From the NCBI GenBank assembly GCA_001796045.1, contig MGLN01000142.1:1-5835 (forward strand): a stretch of DNA of 5,835 bases, in the 5' to 3' direction. Source of the DNA: Caulobacterales bacterium RIFOXYB1_FULL_67_16 (GTDB lineage: Bacteria > Pseudomonadota > Alphaproteobacteria > Caulobacterales > Caulobacteraceae). The translations under genes were made by a program, and so were the position numbers. Numbering within the stretch: position 1 is the stretch's first letter; every line of letters starts with the position of its first letter. The notes beneath the pieces were generated by a model. That model did no database searches and was not told the DNA's origin. It saw only the letters and a program-made list of their open reading frames with translations. Of the stretch, positions 1 through 5,835 are shown piece by piece.

Positions 1-2
1 CG

Positions 3-773
3 GTCATCGCCTCGGTCGGCGAGGTGCGGGTCGAACTCCAGGCCAACCGCGCCTTCGTCTCCGCCAGCTTCCAGTCGGTGGACCGCAGCGTCGCCGAGGC
101 CTCGCGCGCCGCCGCCGACCAGGTGCGGGCCCTCAGCCAGGCCCTGTCGGCCTATGGCGCGGACAAGGTGCGGGTCGAGACCAGCGTCACCACTCGCCCC
201 CTCTATGACCAGTACCGCGACGAGAACGGGGTGATGCGCGACAACACCCGCGCCGACCGGGTGGCCCGCTATCAGGCCGACGCCTCGGTCAATGTGACGG
301 TCCGCGACGTGAGCCTGATCGAGCGGGTGTACGCCACCATCGTGGCCTCGCGCCCGACGTCGATCGGCCAGGTGAACTTCCAGTTGGATCCGGAGAACAG
401 CTGGAAGGCCAATCTGCAGGCCGAGGCGATGAAGGACGCGCGGCGCCGTGCCGAGGCGGCGGCGGCCAACGCCGGCGCGACACTGGGCCGGGTCAAGATC
501 ATCGATCCGTCGGGCCGGGTCTGTCAGACGGACGTTCTGGCGGGCTGGCCCGCCTACGCCGCCGGTGAACAGGCGACGACGGTGGACGAGGTGGTGGTGA
601 CGGGATCGCGAATGCAGGCGCGGGCGGCCTTTGCGCCGCCTCCCCCTCCGCCGCCCGCACCGGCCGCCGGCGCCGCTCCCAGCGAGGCGCAGATCGAGGC
701 GGCGCGGCTGGCGCTTCAGCCGCCGTTGCAGGTCATGACCGACAGCGCCTGCGTCATCTATGGGCTGAACTGA
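3..773 (+). CDS. SIMPL-domain (DUF541) protein, 5'-truncated by window edge
   Basis: The open frame enters from the left edge, with codons from position 3 reading VIASVGEVRVEL. A GTG at 24 is in frame but lies inside the conserved first strand of the domain, so the true start and any signal peptide lie upstream. The visible 256 residues show the SIMPL pattern: an N-terminal 'VGEVRVELQANRAFVSASF' strand, a region rich in alternating V/T ('ADASVNVTVRDVSLIERV'), and the helix 'EAMKDARRRAEAAAANAGATLGRV', the most diagnostic part of the family. SIMPL proteins are periplasmic or outer-membrane associated; their biochemical role is poorly defined, and E. coli YggE is a relative linked to oxidative stress. 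Oddities are a VDEVVVTGSR segment (582-611) resembling TonB-receptor N termini, then seven consecutive prolines (636-656) and an Ala/Pro linker before a short C-terminal tail ending IYGLN. The stop overlaps the next gene's ATG. Family call is firm; function is not. Confidence 0.85.
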   Translation, partial: VIASVGEVRVELQANRAFVSASFQSVDRSVAEASRAAADQVRALSQALSAYGADKVRVETSVTTRPLYDQYRDENGVMRDNTRADRVARYQADASVNVTVRDVSLIERVYATIVASRPTSIGQVNFQLDPENSWKANLQAEAMKDARRRAEAAAANAGATLGRVKIIDPSGRVCQTDVLAGWPAYAAGEQATTVDEVVVTGSRMQARAAFAPPPPPPPAPAAGAAPSEAQIEAARLALQPPLQVMTDSACVIYGLN

Positions 774-1171
774 TGGGGTTTCAGCCGGCCCCGGCCTTCG
801 CGGCCGGCTCGGTCGCCGCCGCCGAATGGCCGCTGTGCCATGTGCGGCTTCAGGACGACGCGCGGTTTCCCTGGCTGGTCCTGATCCCGCGCGTCGAGGG
901 CGCGGTGGAGCTGGAGGATCTGGGCGCCGAACAACGTGCGGCCCTGATGGAGGAGACGGTGCGGGCCGGCGCCCTGGTGCGCCGACTGGGAACGGTCGAA
1001 AAGCTGAACGTCGGGGCCATCGGCAATGTCACGGCCCAGCTGCACGTCCATGTGGTGGGCCGCCGCCGCGACGACGGTCTGTGGCCCGATCCTGTCTGGG
1101 GGCGGGGACCGGCTGTTGCTTATGAGGCGAAAGAGCGCGCGCGTCTGCTGGAGGTCGTGGCGGCCGGGTGA
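773..1171 (+). CDS. HIT-family protein (histidine triad nucleotide-binding/hydrolase-like)
   Basis: This 132-residue protein has the usual length for a single HIT domain. Near the C terminus, 'KLNVGAIGNVTAQLHVHVVGR' holds the triad region: Q89-L-H91-V-H93-V-V, so the first histidine of the classical H-x-H-x-H-x-x signature is glutamine while the central one (H91, the expected nucleophile) and the third (H93) are kept. The following 'DDGLWPDPVWG' is common in the alphaproteobacterial branch of the family. HIT proteins bind nucleotides and often hydrolyse phosphoramidate or nucleotidyl linkages; the substrate here cannot be told from sequence. The ATG at 773 shares its A with the TGA of the SIMPL gene, and no good Shine-Dalgarno sequence precedes it, so it is probably made by translational coupling in a two-gene operon. 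Nothing suggests a functional tie to the SIMPL protein beyond co-transcription. The protein should be cytoplasmic, as no signal peptide is seen. Confidence 0.87.
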   Translation: MGFQPAPAFAAGSVAAAEWPLCHVRLQDDARFPWLVLIPRVEGAVELEDLGAEQRAALMEETVRAGALVRRLGTVEKLNVGAIGNVTAQLHVHVVGRRRDDGLWPDPVWGRGPAVAYEAKERARLLEVVAAG

Positions 1172-1178
1172 TCCGACC

Positions 1179-1197
1179 CGCGGCGGCCCCAGCCGCG
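1179..1197 (+). terminator. GC-rich hairpin after the HIT gene (weak terminator candidate)
   Basis: CGCGGC (1179-1184) and GCCGCG (1192-1197) are perfect inverted repeats around a 7-base loop, starting 8 bases after the HIT stop codon. There is no T-run downstream, so it is not a textbook intrinsic terminator. In such GC-rich DNA a 6-bp G/C stem can occur by chance; only its position just after the stop supports a role. Confidence 0.3.
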
Positions 1198-1240
1198 TCG
1201 TGATCGCCATTCGTTTGCGTCCGGCGCGCTCGCACCGCAT

Positions 1241-1543
1241 ATGAGCGCCATGGACAACACGCCGCGCATCCGGCTGGACGACCGCCAGGTGAACCTGATC
1301 GCCAAGGCTCTGGCGGAGCCCCGCCGCCGTCACATTCTCAAGGAAATCGGCGCGGCCGGCGAACCCATGCCCTGCGGCGCGGTCGCTCAGCAGGTGGCGG
1401 TCAGCGCCGCAACCTTCTCGCATCATATGAAGGAGCTGGAGACGGCCGGTCTGATCCAGATCTGCCGGGAAGGCCGGTTCGCCTATCTGGTACTGAAGCG
1501 CGACGTGCTGGACGCCTATCTGGCCCAGCTCGCGGAAATCTGA
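1241..1543 (+). CDS. ArsR-family winged helix-turn-helix transcriptional regulator
   Basis: The 100-residue product is a compact ArsR/SmtB-type DNA-binding domain. 'KALAEPRRRHILKEI' (22-36) is the typical first-helix signature. 'CGAVAQQVAVSAATFSHHMKELETAGLI' (45-72) is the helix-turn-helix with recognition helix around 57-69, and 'CREGRFAYLVLKRDVLDAYL' (75-94) is the beta-wing and last helix. The alpha-3 metal box (ELCVCD type) is absent: there is one Cys at 45 ('PMPCGAV') and one at 75 before the wing, so metal sensing of the ArsR type is unlikely. A small-molecule or thiol-based signal is possible but not shown. Start choice is uncertain: ATG 1241 is the first, another in-frame ATG lies at 1250, and neither has a clear Shine-Dalgarno sequence. 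It lies 102 bp upstream of the SDR gene in the same direction, with a strong dyad between them. It probably represses, or less likely activates, that gene. Confidence 0.9.
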   Translation: MSAMDNTPRIRLDDRQVNLIAKALAEPRRRHILKEIGAAGEPMPCGAVAQQVAVSAATFSHHMKELETAGLIQICREGRFAYLVLKRDVLDAYLAQLAEI

Positions 1544-1544
1544 A

Positions 1545-1570
1545 ACCGGCTTTCAGGAAAAACAGCCGGT
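1545..1570 (+). terminator. Hairpin after arsR-type gene (possible weak terminator)
   Basis: ACCGGCT (1545-1551) and AGCCGGT (1564-1570) form a perfect 7-bp stem with a 12-base, A-rich loop immediately after the regulator's TGA. No T-run follows. It could partly end regulator transcription and so isolate the SDR promoter downstream. A read-through operon remains possible. Confidence 0.4.
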
Positions 1571-1578
1571 CCCGTGCA

Positions 1579-1607
1579 TTGAACCACTTCGATGGTTATC
1601 TAACTAT
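1579..1607 (+). promoter_or_regulatory. Candidate promoter of the SDR gene
   Basis: TTGAAC (1579-1584) resembles a -35 element, and AACTAT (1602-1607), 17 bases further on, is a weak -10 match. This gives a start site near 1614 and a leader of about 30 nt before the ribosome binding site and ATG at 1646. The stretch is conspicuously AT-richer than its surroundings. The -10 match is only 3 of 6, so this rests mainly on position and on overlap with the dyad at 1588-1611. Confidence 0.4.
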
Positions 1608-1611
1608 CGAA
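1588..1611. promoter_or_regulatory. Operator candidate: 11-2-11 inverted repeat, probable ArsR-type binding site
   Basis: The left arm TTCGATGGTTA (1588-1598) and right arm TAACTATCGAA (1601-1611) are reverse complements at 10 of 11 positions, separated by TC. Arm length and the 2-base centre fit the 12-2-12 type of site bound by ArsR/SmtB-family dimers (known for SmtB and CzrA). The dyad lies between the ArsR-type gene and the SDR gene and covers the spacer and -10 region of the candidate SDR promoter. Binding there would block RNA polymerase, which fits repression. No second copy of this arm is seen in the regulator's own upstream region (1172-1240). The palindrome is seen directly; the protein-site pairing is inference. 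Confidence 0.65.
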
Positions 1612-1645
1612 CCGTTCGCCAATATCGGCGACCGGAGAGAAGAGA

Positions 1646-2395
1646 ATGAGCAAGCTTTCAGGCAAGACCGCCGTCGTCACTGGCGCTTCCAAAGGCATAG
1701 GCGCGGCCATCGCCAAAGCCCTGGCCGCAGAGGGGGCGGCGGTGACGGTCAACTACGCCACCAGCCGCGAAGGGGCGGACAAGGTGGTCGCCGAGATCAC
1801 CGCCGCCGGGGGCAAGGCCGTCGCCATCCAGGCTTCGGTCGCCAGCGGCGACGACGTCGTGCGGCTGTTCGACGAAACCCAGAAGGCCTTCGGCGGGGTG
1901 GACATCCTGGTGAACAACGCCGGCGTCTACGCCTTCACACCGATCGAGGATCTGAACGAGACCGAATTCCATCGGCAGTTCGACACCAATGTCCTCGGGC
2001 TGCTGCTGGCCAGCCGGGAGGCGGTGAAACGCTTCGGCCCCGAGGGCGGCAGCATCATCAACATCAGTTCAGCGGCCACCACCGTCGATATTCCGACGAA
2101 CTCGGTCTACACGGCCACCAAGGCCGCCGTGGACTCGATCACCCGCGTCCTGGCCAAGGAGCTGGGGCCGCGCAAGATCCGGGTCAACGCCCTGTCGCCG
2201 GGCCTGGTTGAGACCGAGGGCGCCCACAGCCTGGGCATTTTCGGGTCGGACCTCGAGGCCCAGCTGATCGCCCAGACGCCGCTCGGCCGCATCGGGCAGC
2301 CGTCGGACATCGGACCGGTCGCCGTCTTCCTGGCCGGGCCCGACAGCGCCTGGATCACGGGTGAAATCCTCGCGGCGGCCGGCGGAAACCGCTAG
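1646..2395 (+). CDS. SDR-family NADP(H)-type oxidoreductase (classical short-chain dehydrogenase/reductase)
   Basis: This 249-residue protein is a complete classical SDR. The Rossmann motif TGASKGIG is at 12-19 and NNAG at 90-93. The catalytic tetrad is N115, S142 (in NISSAA), Y155 and K159 (YTATK), followed by the usual 'RVNALSPGLVETEG' loop and the C-terminal 'AWITGEILAAAGG'. A basic residue in the glycine loop (K16), R41, and no acidic residue at the end of the second strand ('VTVNYATSR') point to NADP(H). It should catalyse reversible alcohol/carbonyl conversion in the cytoplasm. Close relatives are labelled 3-oxoacyl-ACP reductase-like or glucose 1-dehydrogenase, but the substrate is not predictable and the context is not fatty acid synthesis. 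GGAGAG (1634-1639), six bases before the ATG, fixes the start. It is likely controlled by the upstream ArsR-type regulator through the dyad at 1588-1611. Confidence 0.93.
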   Translation: MSKLSGKTAVVTGASKGIGAAIAKALAAEGAAVTVNYATSREGADKVVAEITAAGGKAVAIQASVASGDDVVRLFDETQKAFGGVDILVNNAGVYAFTPIEDLNETEFHRQFDTNVLGLLLASREAVKRFGPEGGSIINISSAATTVDIPTNSVYTATKAAVDSITRVLAKELGPRKIRVNALSPGLVETEGAHSLGIFGSDLEAQLIAQTPLGRIGQPSDIGPVAVFLAGPDSAWITGEILAAAGGNR

Positions 2396-2404
2396 ATCAC
2401 AGGC

Positions 2405-2436
2405 GGCGCCGAACGTCCGGAGGGCCGTTCGGCGCC
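2405..2436. terminator. Strong hairpin between convergent genes (bidirectional terminator candidate)
   Basis: GGCGCCGAACG (2405-2415) and CGTTCGGCGCC (2426-2436) form a perfect 11-bp stem with a 10-base loop. It sits between the SDR stop (2395) and the stop of the minus-strand aldo/keto reductase (2443), where a shared terminator is expected. Neither strand has a long T-run after the stem, so termination may be imperfect or Rho-assisted. The symmetry is far beyond chance for a 47-bp gap. Confidence 0.7.
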
Positions 2437-2442
2437 CACCCG

Positions 2443-3279
2443 TCAGATGATGTCCAGCGGCGTCTCCCGCGTCGGCGGGGGAAAGGCCTCGTCCAGCCGC
2501 TCCAGGTCCTCCAGGTCGAACTGGATCTCAAGGGCGTCGGCGTTGGCCTCGACATGGTCGACGGAGCTCGCCTTGGGAATGGCGATGACGCCGTCCTGGC
2601 GCAGGACGGCGGCCAGGGCCACCTGAGCCGGGTCGGCGTCGTGGCGGTCGGCGATGTCGCGGATCAGCGGATGCTCCAGCAGCCCGCCGCGCCCCAGGGG
2701 CGAATAGGCCATCATCGGCATGTCGCGCGCCTGCATCCAGGGCAACAGGTCGAACTCCACCCCCCGCGACCCCAGATGATAGAGCAGCTGATTGGCCGCG
2801 CAGTCCTCGCCGCCCTCGATCTCCATCAGCCGCTCCATGGCGCGCAGGTCCAGATTGGACACGCCCCAGCGGACGATCATCCCCTCGTCGACCAGCTCCT
2901 GGAAGGCGGCGACCGTTTCCTCCAGGGGGATATGGCCCTCCCAGTGCAGCAGATAGAGGTCCAGCCGATCGGTCCCCAACCGCTCCAGAGACTTCTCGCA
3001 GGCCAGCATCATCTTCAGCTCGGAGGCGTTCTCGGGCCGGACCTTGGAGACCAGGAACACCTCGTCGCGACGCCCGGCGATCACCTCGCCCACCAGCTGT
3101 TCCGACCGGCCGTTCCCGTAAAGTTCCGCCGTGTCGATCAGGGTCAGGCCCAGGTCGAGCCCTCGCGCGAGGGCCTGCTGTTCGGCGTCGCGCCGGGCGG
3201 GATGGTCGCCGATCTCCCAGGTGCCTTGGCCGAGGGCGGGAACGGTCGTACCGTCGGAAAAGCTGACGAGGCGGGTCAT
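2443..3279 (-). CDS. Aldo/keto reductase, YeaE-like (methylglyoxal reductase type)
   Basis: With the start at 3279 the product is 278 residues and begins MTRLVSFSDG. An ATG at 3321 would add 14 residues, but AGGA (3285-3288, minus strand) sits five bases before the inner ATG and the added residues look non-homologous. The AKR catalytic tetrad is complete: D49, Y54 (in IDTAELYGNG), K79 (LVSKV) and H112 (YLLHWEG). Also present are 'GVSNLD', 'NQLLYHLGSRGVEFDLLPW' and the NADPH-binding 'AIPKASS' near the end. The overall pattern, including 'LGQGTW', 'LYLLHW' and the 'YHLGSRG' block, closely recalls E. coli YeaE, which reduces methylglyoxal and other aldehydes with NADPH. Substrate is inferred from family only. 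The gene is convergent with the SDR and divergent from the epoxide hydrolase, with only 59 bp between the two starts, so the promoters must be packed together or overlap coding DNA. Confidence 0.92.
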   Translation of the reverse strand: MTRLVSFSDGTTVPALGQGTWEIGDHPARRDAEQQALARGLDLGLTLIDTAELYGNGRSEQLVGEVIAGRRDEVFLVSKVRPENASELKMMLACEKSLERLGTDRLDLYLLHWEGHIPLEETVAAFQELVDEGMIVRWGVSNLDLRAMERLMEIEGGEDCAANQLLYHLGSRGVEFDLLPWMQARDMPMMAYSPLGRGGLLEHPLIRDIADRHDADPAQVALAAVLRQDGVIAIPKASSVDHVEANADALEIQFDLEDLERLDEAFPPPTRETPLDII

Positions 3280-3338
3280 GTCCGTCCTGTTCGATGAGAG
3301 CGGCGTAAGCCGCCTTGGCAAGGGATGGGGAGGTTGGA

Positions 3339-4310
3339 ATGCGCGCCCGGCTTATCAAGACCGACGGCCTTGTCCAACAGGTGCTGGAGGCGGGGTTCGA
3401 AGACCCCAACGCGCCCCTGGTCCTGTTGATCCACGGCTTCCCCGAACTGGGGGTCAGCTGGCGCCCGCAGGTCCAGGCCCTGTCGCAGGCCGGCTATCAC
3501 GTCGCGGCGCCGGACATGCGCGGCTATGGCGGCACGGATAAGCCGGAAGGCGTCGCGGCCTATTCCATCCTGCACCTCGTCGGAGACATCGTCGATCTGG
3601 TGCGGGCCCTGGGCAAGACGCGCTGCGTCGTCGTGGGTCACGACTGGGGAGCGCCGGTGGCCTGGCACTGCGCCCTGTTGCGGCCCGACCTGTTCACGGC
3701 CGTGGCGGGCCTGTCCGTTCCCTTCCAGCCCCGCCGGCCCCAGGGGCCGCCGACCACGGTCATGGCGATCCTGTCCGAACGGGCCGGGCTGGGCGACCTC
3801 TATATCAGCCGCTTCCAGGCCGCCGACGCCCATCGGGCGCTGGAGTCCGACCCGGCGACGACGCTCAGAAAACTGTTCTGGGCCTATGACGGCGCCACCC
3901 CGGCCTCGAAACGGTCCACCGGCTTCCTGGCCCCGGGCGTGGATCTGCTCGACAGCATCGACGACGGCGCCACCCTGCCGCCCTGGATGAGCCCCGAACA
4001 TTTCGCCGAATATGTCGAAGCCTTCACCGCCGGGGGGTTCGAGGCGCCGCTCAACTGGTACCGGGCCATCGACCTGAACTGGTCCCTGACGGCCTTCGCC
4101 CAGGATCACCGGATCTCGCAACCCGCCCTCTTCGTCGTCGGCGAGGACGACCCCGTGCGCCACTATGCCGGCTCGGCCGAGGCGGGGCTGAAGGACTGGG
4201 TCCCGAACCTGACCCGCTCGGTCGTCCTGCCCGGCGCCGGCCACTGGCTTCAGCAGGAAAGGCCGGACACGGTGAACGGGCTGCTGCTGGGGTTTCTGGG
4301 GGAGCTCTGA
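3339..4310 (+). CDS. Epoxide hydrolase-type alpha/beta hydrolase
   Basis: The 323-residue protein has the full soluble epoxide hydrolase signature. It shows the oxyanion-hole motif HGFPE (32-36), 'DMRGYGGTDKP' (59-69), nucleophile D102 in GHDWG (100-104), acid D271 in GEDDPV, and H302 in GAGHW. Two cap-domain tyrosines that polarise the epoxide are visible: Y155 in 'YISRFQ', a motif shared with plant enzymes such as potato StEH1, and Y241 in 'NWYR', 30 residues before D271 as in known enzymes. An aspartate nucleophile with both tyrosines favours epoxide hydrolase over haloalkane dehalogenase or esterase. It would convert an epoxide to a vicinal diol in the cytoplasm; the substrate is unknown. 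GGGGAGG (3327-3333), five bases before ATG 3339, supports this start over an in-frame TTG at 3315. The gene is divergent from the aldo/keto reductase and ends in a repeat-filled convergent gap. Confidence 0.93.
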   Translation: MRARLIKTDGLVQQVLEAGFEDPNAPLVLLIHGFPELGVSWRPQVQALSQAGYHVAAPDMRGYGGTDKPEGVAAYSILHLVGDIVDLVRALGKTRCVVVGHDWGAPVAWHCALLRPDLFTAVAGLSVPFQPRRPQGPPTTVMAILSERAGLGDLYISRFQAADAHRALESDPATTLRKLFWAYDGATPASKRSTGFLAPGVDLLDSIDDGATLPPWMSPEHFAEYVEAFTAGGFEAPLNWYRAIDLNWSLTAFAQDHRISQPALFVVGEDDPVRHYAGSAEAGLKDWVPNLTRSVVLPGAGHWLQQERPDTVNGLLLGFLGEL

Positions 4311-4318
4311 CTCGCTTC

Positions 4319-4465
4319 CTTCTCCCCTTGCGGGAGAAGATGGCCCGCAGGGACGGATGAGGGGTCCGCCCGTGGGCCAACTCGCACCACCTTGCCCCTC
4401 ACCCTTTCGCGCAAGACCGATCGCTACGCTCTCGGGCGCTCAAGCCCTCTCCCGGCGGGAGAGGG
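4319..4465. repeat. Palindromic mosaic intergenic repeat (REP/MITE-like) doubling as convergent terminator
   Basis: The 162-bp gap 4311-4472 has no gene but is built from nested palindromes. CTTCTCCC/GGGAGAAG (4319-4326/4332-4339, 8 bp) is at the left edge and CCCTCTCCC/GGGAGAGGG (4445-4453/4457-4465, 9 bp, loop GGC) at the right edge. Between them, TGGCCC/GGGCCA (4341-4346/4374-4379) and TGAGGGG/CCCCTCA (4358-4364/4395-4401) can also pair. The two end hairpins share the CTCCC...GGGAG core. Such CTCTCCC-GGGAGAG elements are, from general knowledge, scattered through intergenic DNA of many GC-rich proteobacteria. No target-site duplication or transposase is visible. Sitting between two convergent stop codons, the hairpins could end transcription from both sides. 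Confidence 0.65.
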
Positions 4466-4472
4466 TACGGCA

Positions 4473-5480
<1,008 letters not shown>

Positions 5481-5521
5481 GGCCTCTAGATCGGGTCCGG
5501 CGGCTCAGGATCAAGGGGCCG

Positions 5522-5547
5522 GGAACCGGACCGCCGACGGAGGCTTT
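5522..5547 (+). promoter_or_regulatory. Possible ECF/EcfG-type promoter for the acidic ORF
   Basis: GGAACC (5522-5527) matches the -35 element of alphaproteobacterial general-stress (EcfG/SigT) promoters. CTTT (5544-5547), 16 bases later, is one mismatch from the usual CGTT. The spacing and direction fit a start site a little before the ribosome binding site of the gene at 5574. Short motifs like this arise by chance, so support is modest. Confidence 0.3.
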
Positions 5548-5567
5548 CTCCTTCGACGAACAAGGAG
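5548..5567 (+). promoter_or_regulatory. Hairpin sequestering the Shine-Dalgarno of the acidic ORF
   Basis: CTCCTT (5548-5553) is the exact complement of the ribosome binding site AAGGAG (5562-5567), with an 8-base loop between. The AAGGAG lies six bases before the ATG at 5574 and would be fully hidden if the stem forms in the mRNA. A 6-bp stem with an 8-base loop is only moderately stable, so it could act as a simple on/off or temperature-dependent gate. Structure is inferred from sequence only. Confidence 0.4.
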
Positions 5568-5573
5568 CGCGTG

Positions 5574-5835
5574 ATGACCGACGCCAATACCCCCCAGCCC
5601 GCCGACGGCGAGGATGCGCGCGAAGCCGCCGACATGGGCGAACGCCCCGACCTGGGACACAGGGCCGACGCCCTGATCGAGGCTCTGGACGGCACTGATT
5701 CGGGGTCGGACACCCGGGCAGGCTCACTGCGCGGCGGTTCGGCCAGCGGGTCGGACGACGATCCGGATTCGGAGACGATCAACGACGGCCTCGCTGAGGA
5801 AGGTCGGGCGTCCGCCGACCCCGAGTCTCCGTCCG
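5574..5835 (+). CDS. Acidic, low-complexity hypothetical protein, 3'-truncated by window edge
   Basis: I do not recognise this gene. The open frame runs from ATG 5574 to the right edge, at least 87 residues, with a perfect-spacing AAGGAG ribosome binding site (5562-5567) and G/C-biased third positions like its neighbours. A GTG at 5571 is less well spaced. The protein starts MTDANTPQPADGEDAREAAD and contains one segment that could be a helix ('GHRADALIEALDG', 28-40), then a Ser/Gly/Asp-rich tail. Of the 87 visible residues, 23 are Asp or Glu and only six are Arg. There is no Lys, Cys, Phe, Tyr or Trp, so it is probably disordered and soluble with no signal peptide or membrane segment. It is divergent from the YhbW-like gene. 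A possible stress promoter and an RBS hairpin precede it. A competing reading frame on the opposite strand has no comparable start signals. Confidence 0.65.
   Translation, partial: MTDANTPQPADGEDAREAADMGERPDLGHRADALIEALDGTDSGSDTRAGSLRGGSASGSDDDPDSETINDGLAEEGRASADPESPS

Noticed and set aside
758..1426. Minus-strand open frame of 222 codons across the HIT and regulator genes
   Set aside because: It spans two well-supported plus-strand genes and their gap, and reads as random His/Arg/Gly-rich sequence.
1579..2211. Plus-strand open frame in a second register over the SDR gene
   Set aside because: It is an Arg/Gly-rich out-of-frame shadow; it begins upstream over the operator and has no ribosome binding site.
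2554..3297. Long plus-strand open frame (247 codons) opposite the aldo/keto reductase
   Set aside because: It mirrors the real minus-strand gene, has no recognisable domain, is rich in His/Gln/Gly/Pro as expected from antisense GC-rich codons, and lacks a ribosome binding site.
3300..3313. GCGGC-GTAA-GCCGC mini-hairpin between the divergent aldo/keto reductase and epoxide hydrolase genes
   Set aside because: A 5-bp G/C stem is easily formed by chance in this DNA and no promoter elements line up convincingly around it.
3315..3338. Upstream TTG start for the epoxide hydrolase
   Set aside because: The added eight residues overlap the GGGGAGG ribosome binding site that is ideally spaced for ATG 3339.
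3276..4244. Minus-strand open frame of 322 codons opposite the epoxide hydrolase
   Set aside because: The plus-strand frame carries a complete epoxide hydrolase catalytic set; the antisense product is low-complexity Gly/Arg/Gln with no family features.
5494..5532. GGTCCGG/CCGGACC 7-bp inverted repeat in the yhbW-acidic ORF gap as an operator
   Set aside because: The arms are 25 bases apart and purely G/C-rich; no regulator is adjacent, so chance is the simpler explanation.

Overview
The window looks like chromosomal DNA of a GC-rich alphaproteobacterium, most likely in or near the Caulobacterales (Brevundimonas/Caulobacter-like). The basis is the strong G/C third-position bias in every gene, a SIMPL-domain protein with an 'EVVVTGSR' stretch typical of that group's envelope proteins, short intergenic gaps, and a palindromic intergenic repeat of a kind common in alphaproteobacteria. 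The taxonomy is inference. No rRNA, tRNA, CRISPR array, transposase, integrase or phage gene is visible.

Layout. (1) 3-1171, plus strand: the 3' part of a SIMPL (DUF541) periplasmic-type protein cut by the left edge, overlapping by one base with a complete HIT-family protein. (2) 1241-2395, plus strand: an ArsR-type winged-helix regulator followed by an SDR oxidoreductase. The 102-bp gap between them carries a near-perfect 11-2-11 inverted repeat that is a good operator candidate and overlaps the probable SDR promoter. (3) 2443-3279, minus strand: a YeaE-like aldo/keto reductase, convergent with the SDR across a strong hairpin and divergent from (4) 3339-4310, plus strand: an epoxide hydrolase-type alpha/beta hydrolase with its full catalytic set. 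(5) 4311-4472: a non-coding convergent gap filled by a palindromic mosaic repeat. (6) 4473-5480, minus strand: a YhbW-like flavin-dependent luciferase-family monooxygenase. (7) 5574 to the right edge, plus strand: the start of a small, very acidic, low-complexity protein that runs off the window.

How the parts fit. The four enzymes between 1646 and 5480 are all of types that act on small oxygenated or electrophilic organics: an NADP(H)-type SDR, a methylglyoxal-reductase-like AKR, an epoxide hydrolase and an LLM flavin monooxygenase. They do not form one operon; orientations alternate and hairpins separate them. A shared detoxification or xenobiotic role is therefore only a hypothesis. The best-supported regulatory unit is ArsR, operator and SDR. 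I see no clear evidence of a wholly new multi-gene system. The observations most worth following are the ArsR operator candidate, the mosaic repeat at 4319-4465, and the Shine-Dalgarno-sequestering hairpin in front of the acidic ORF.
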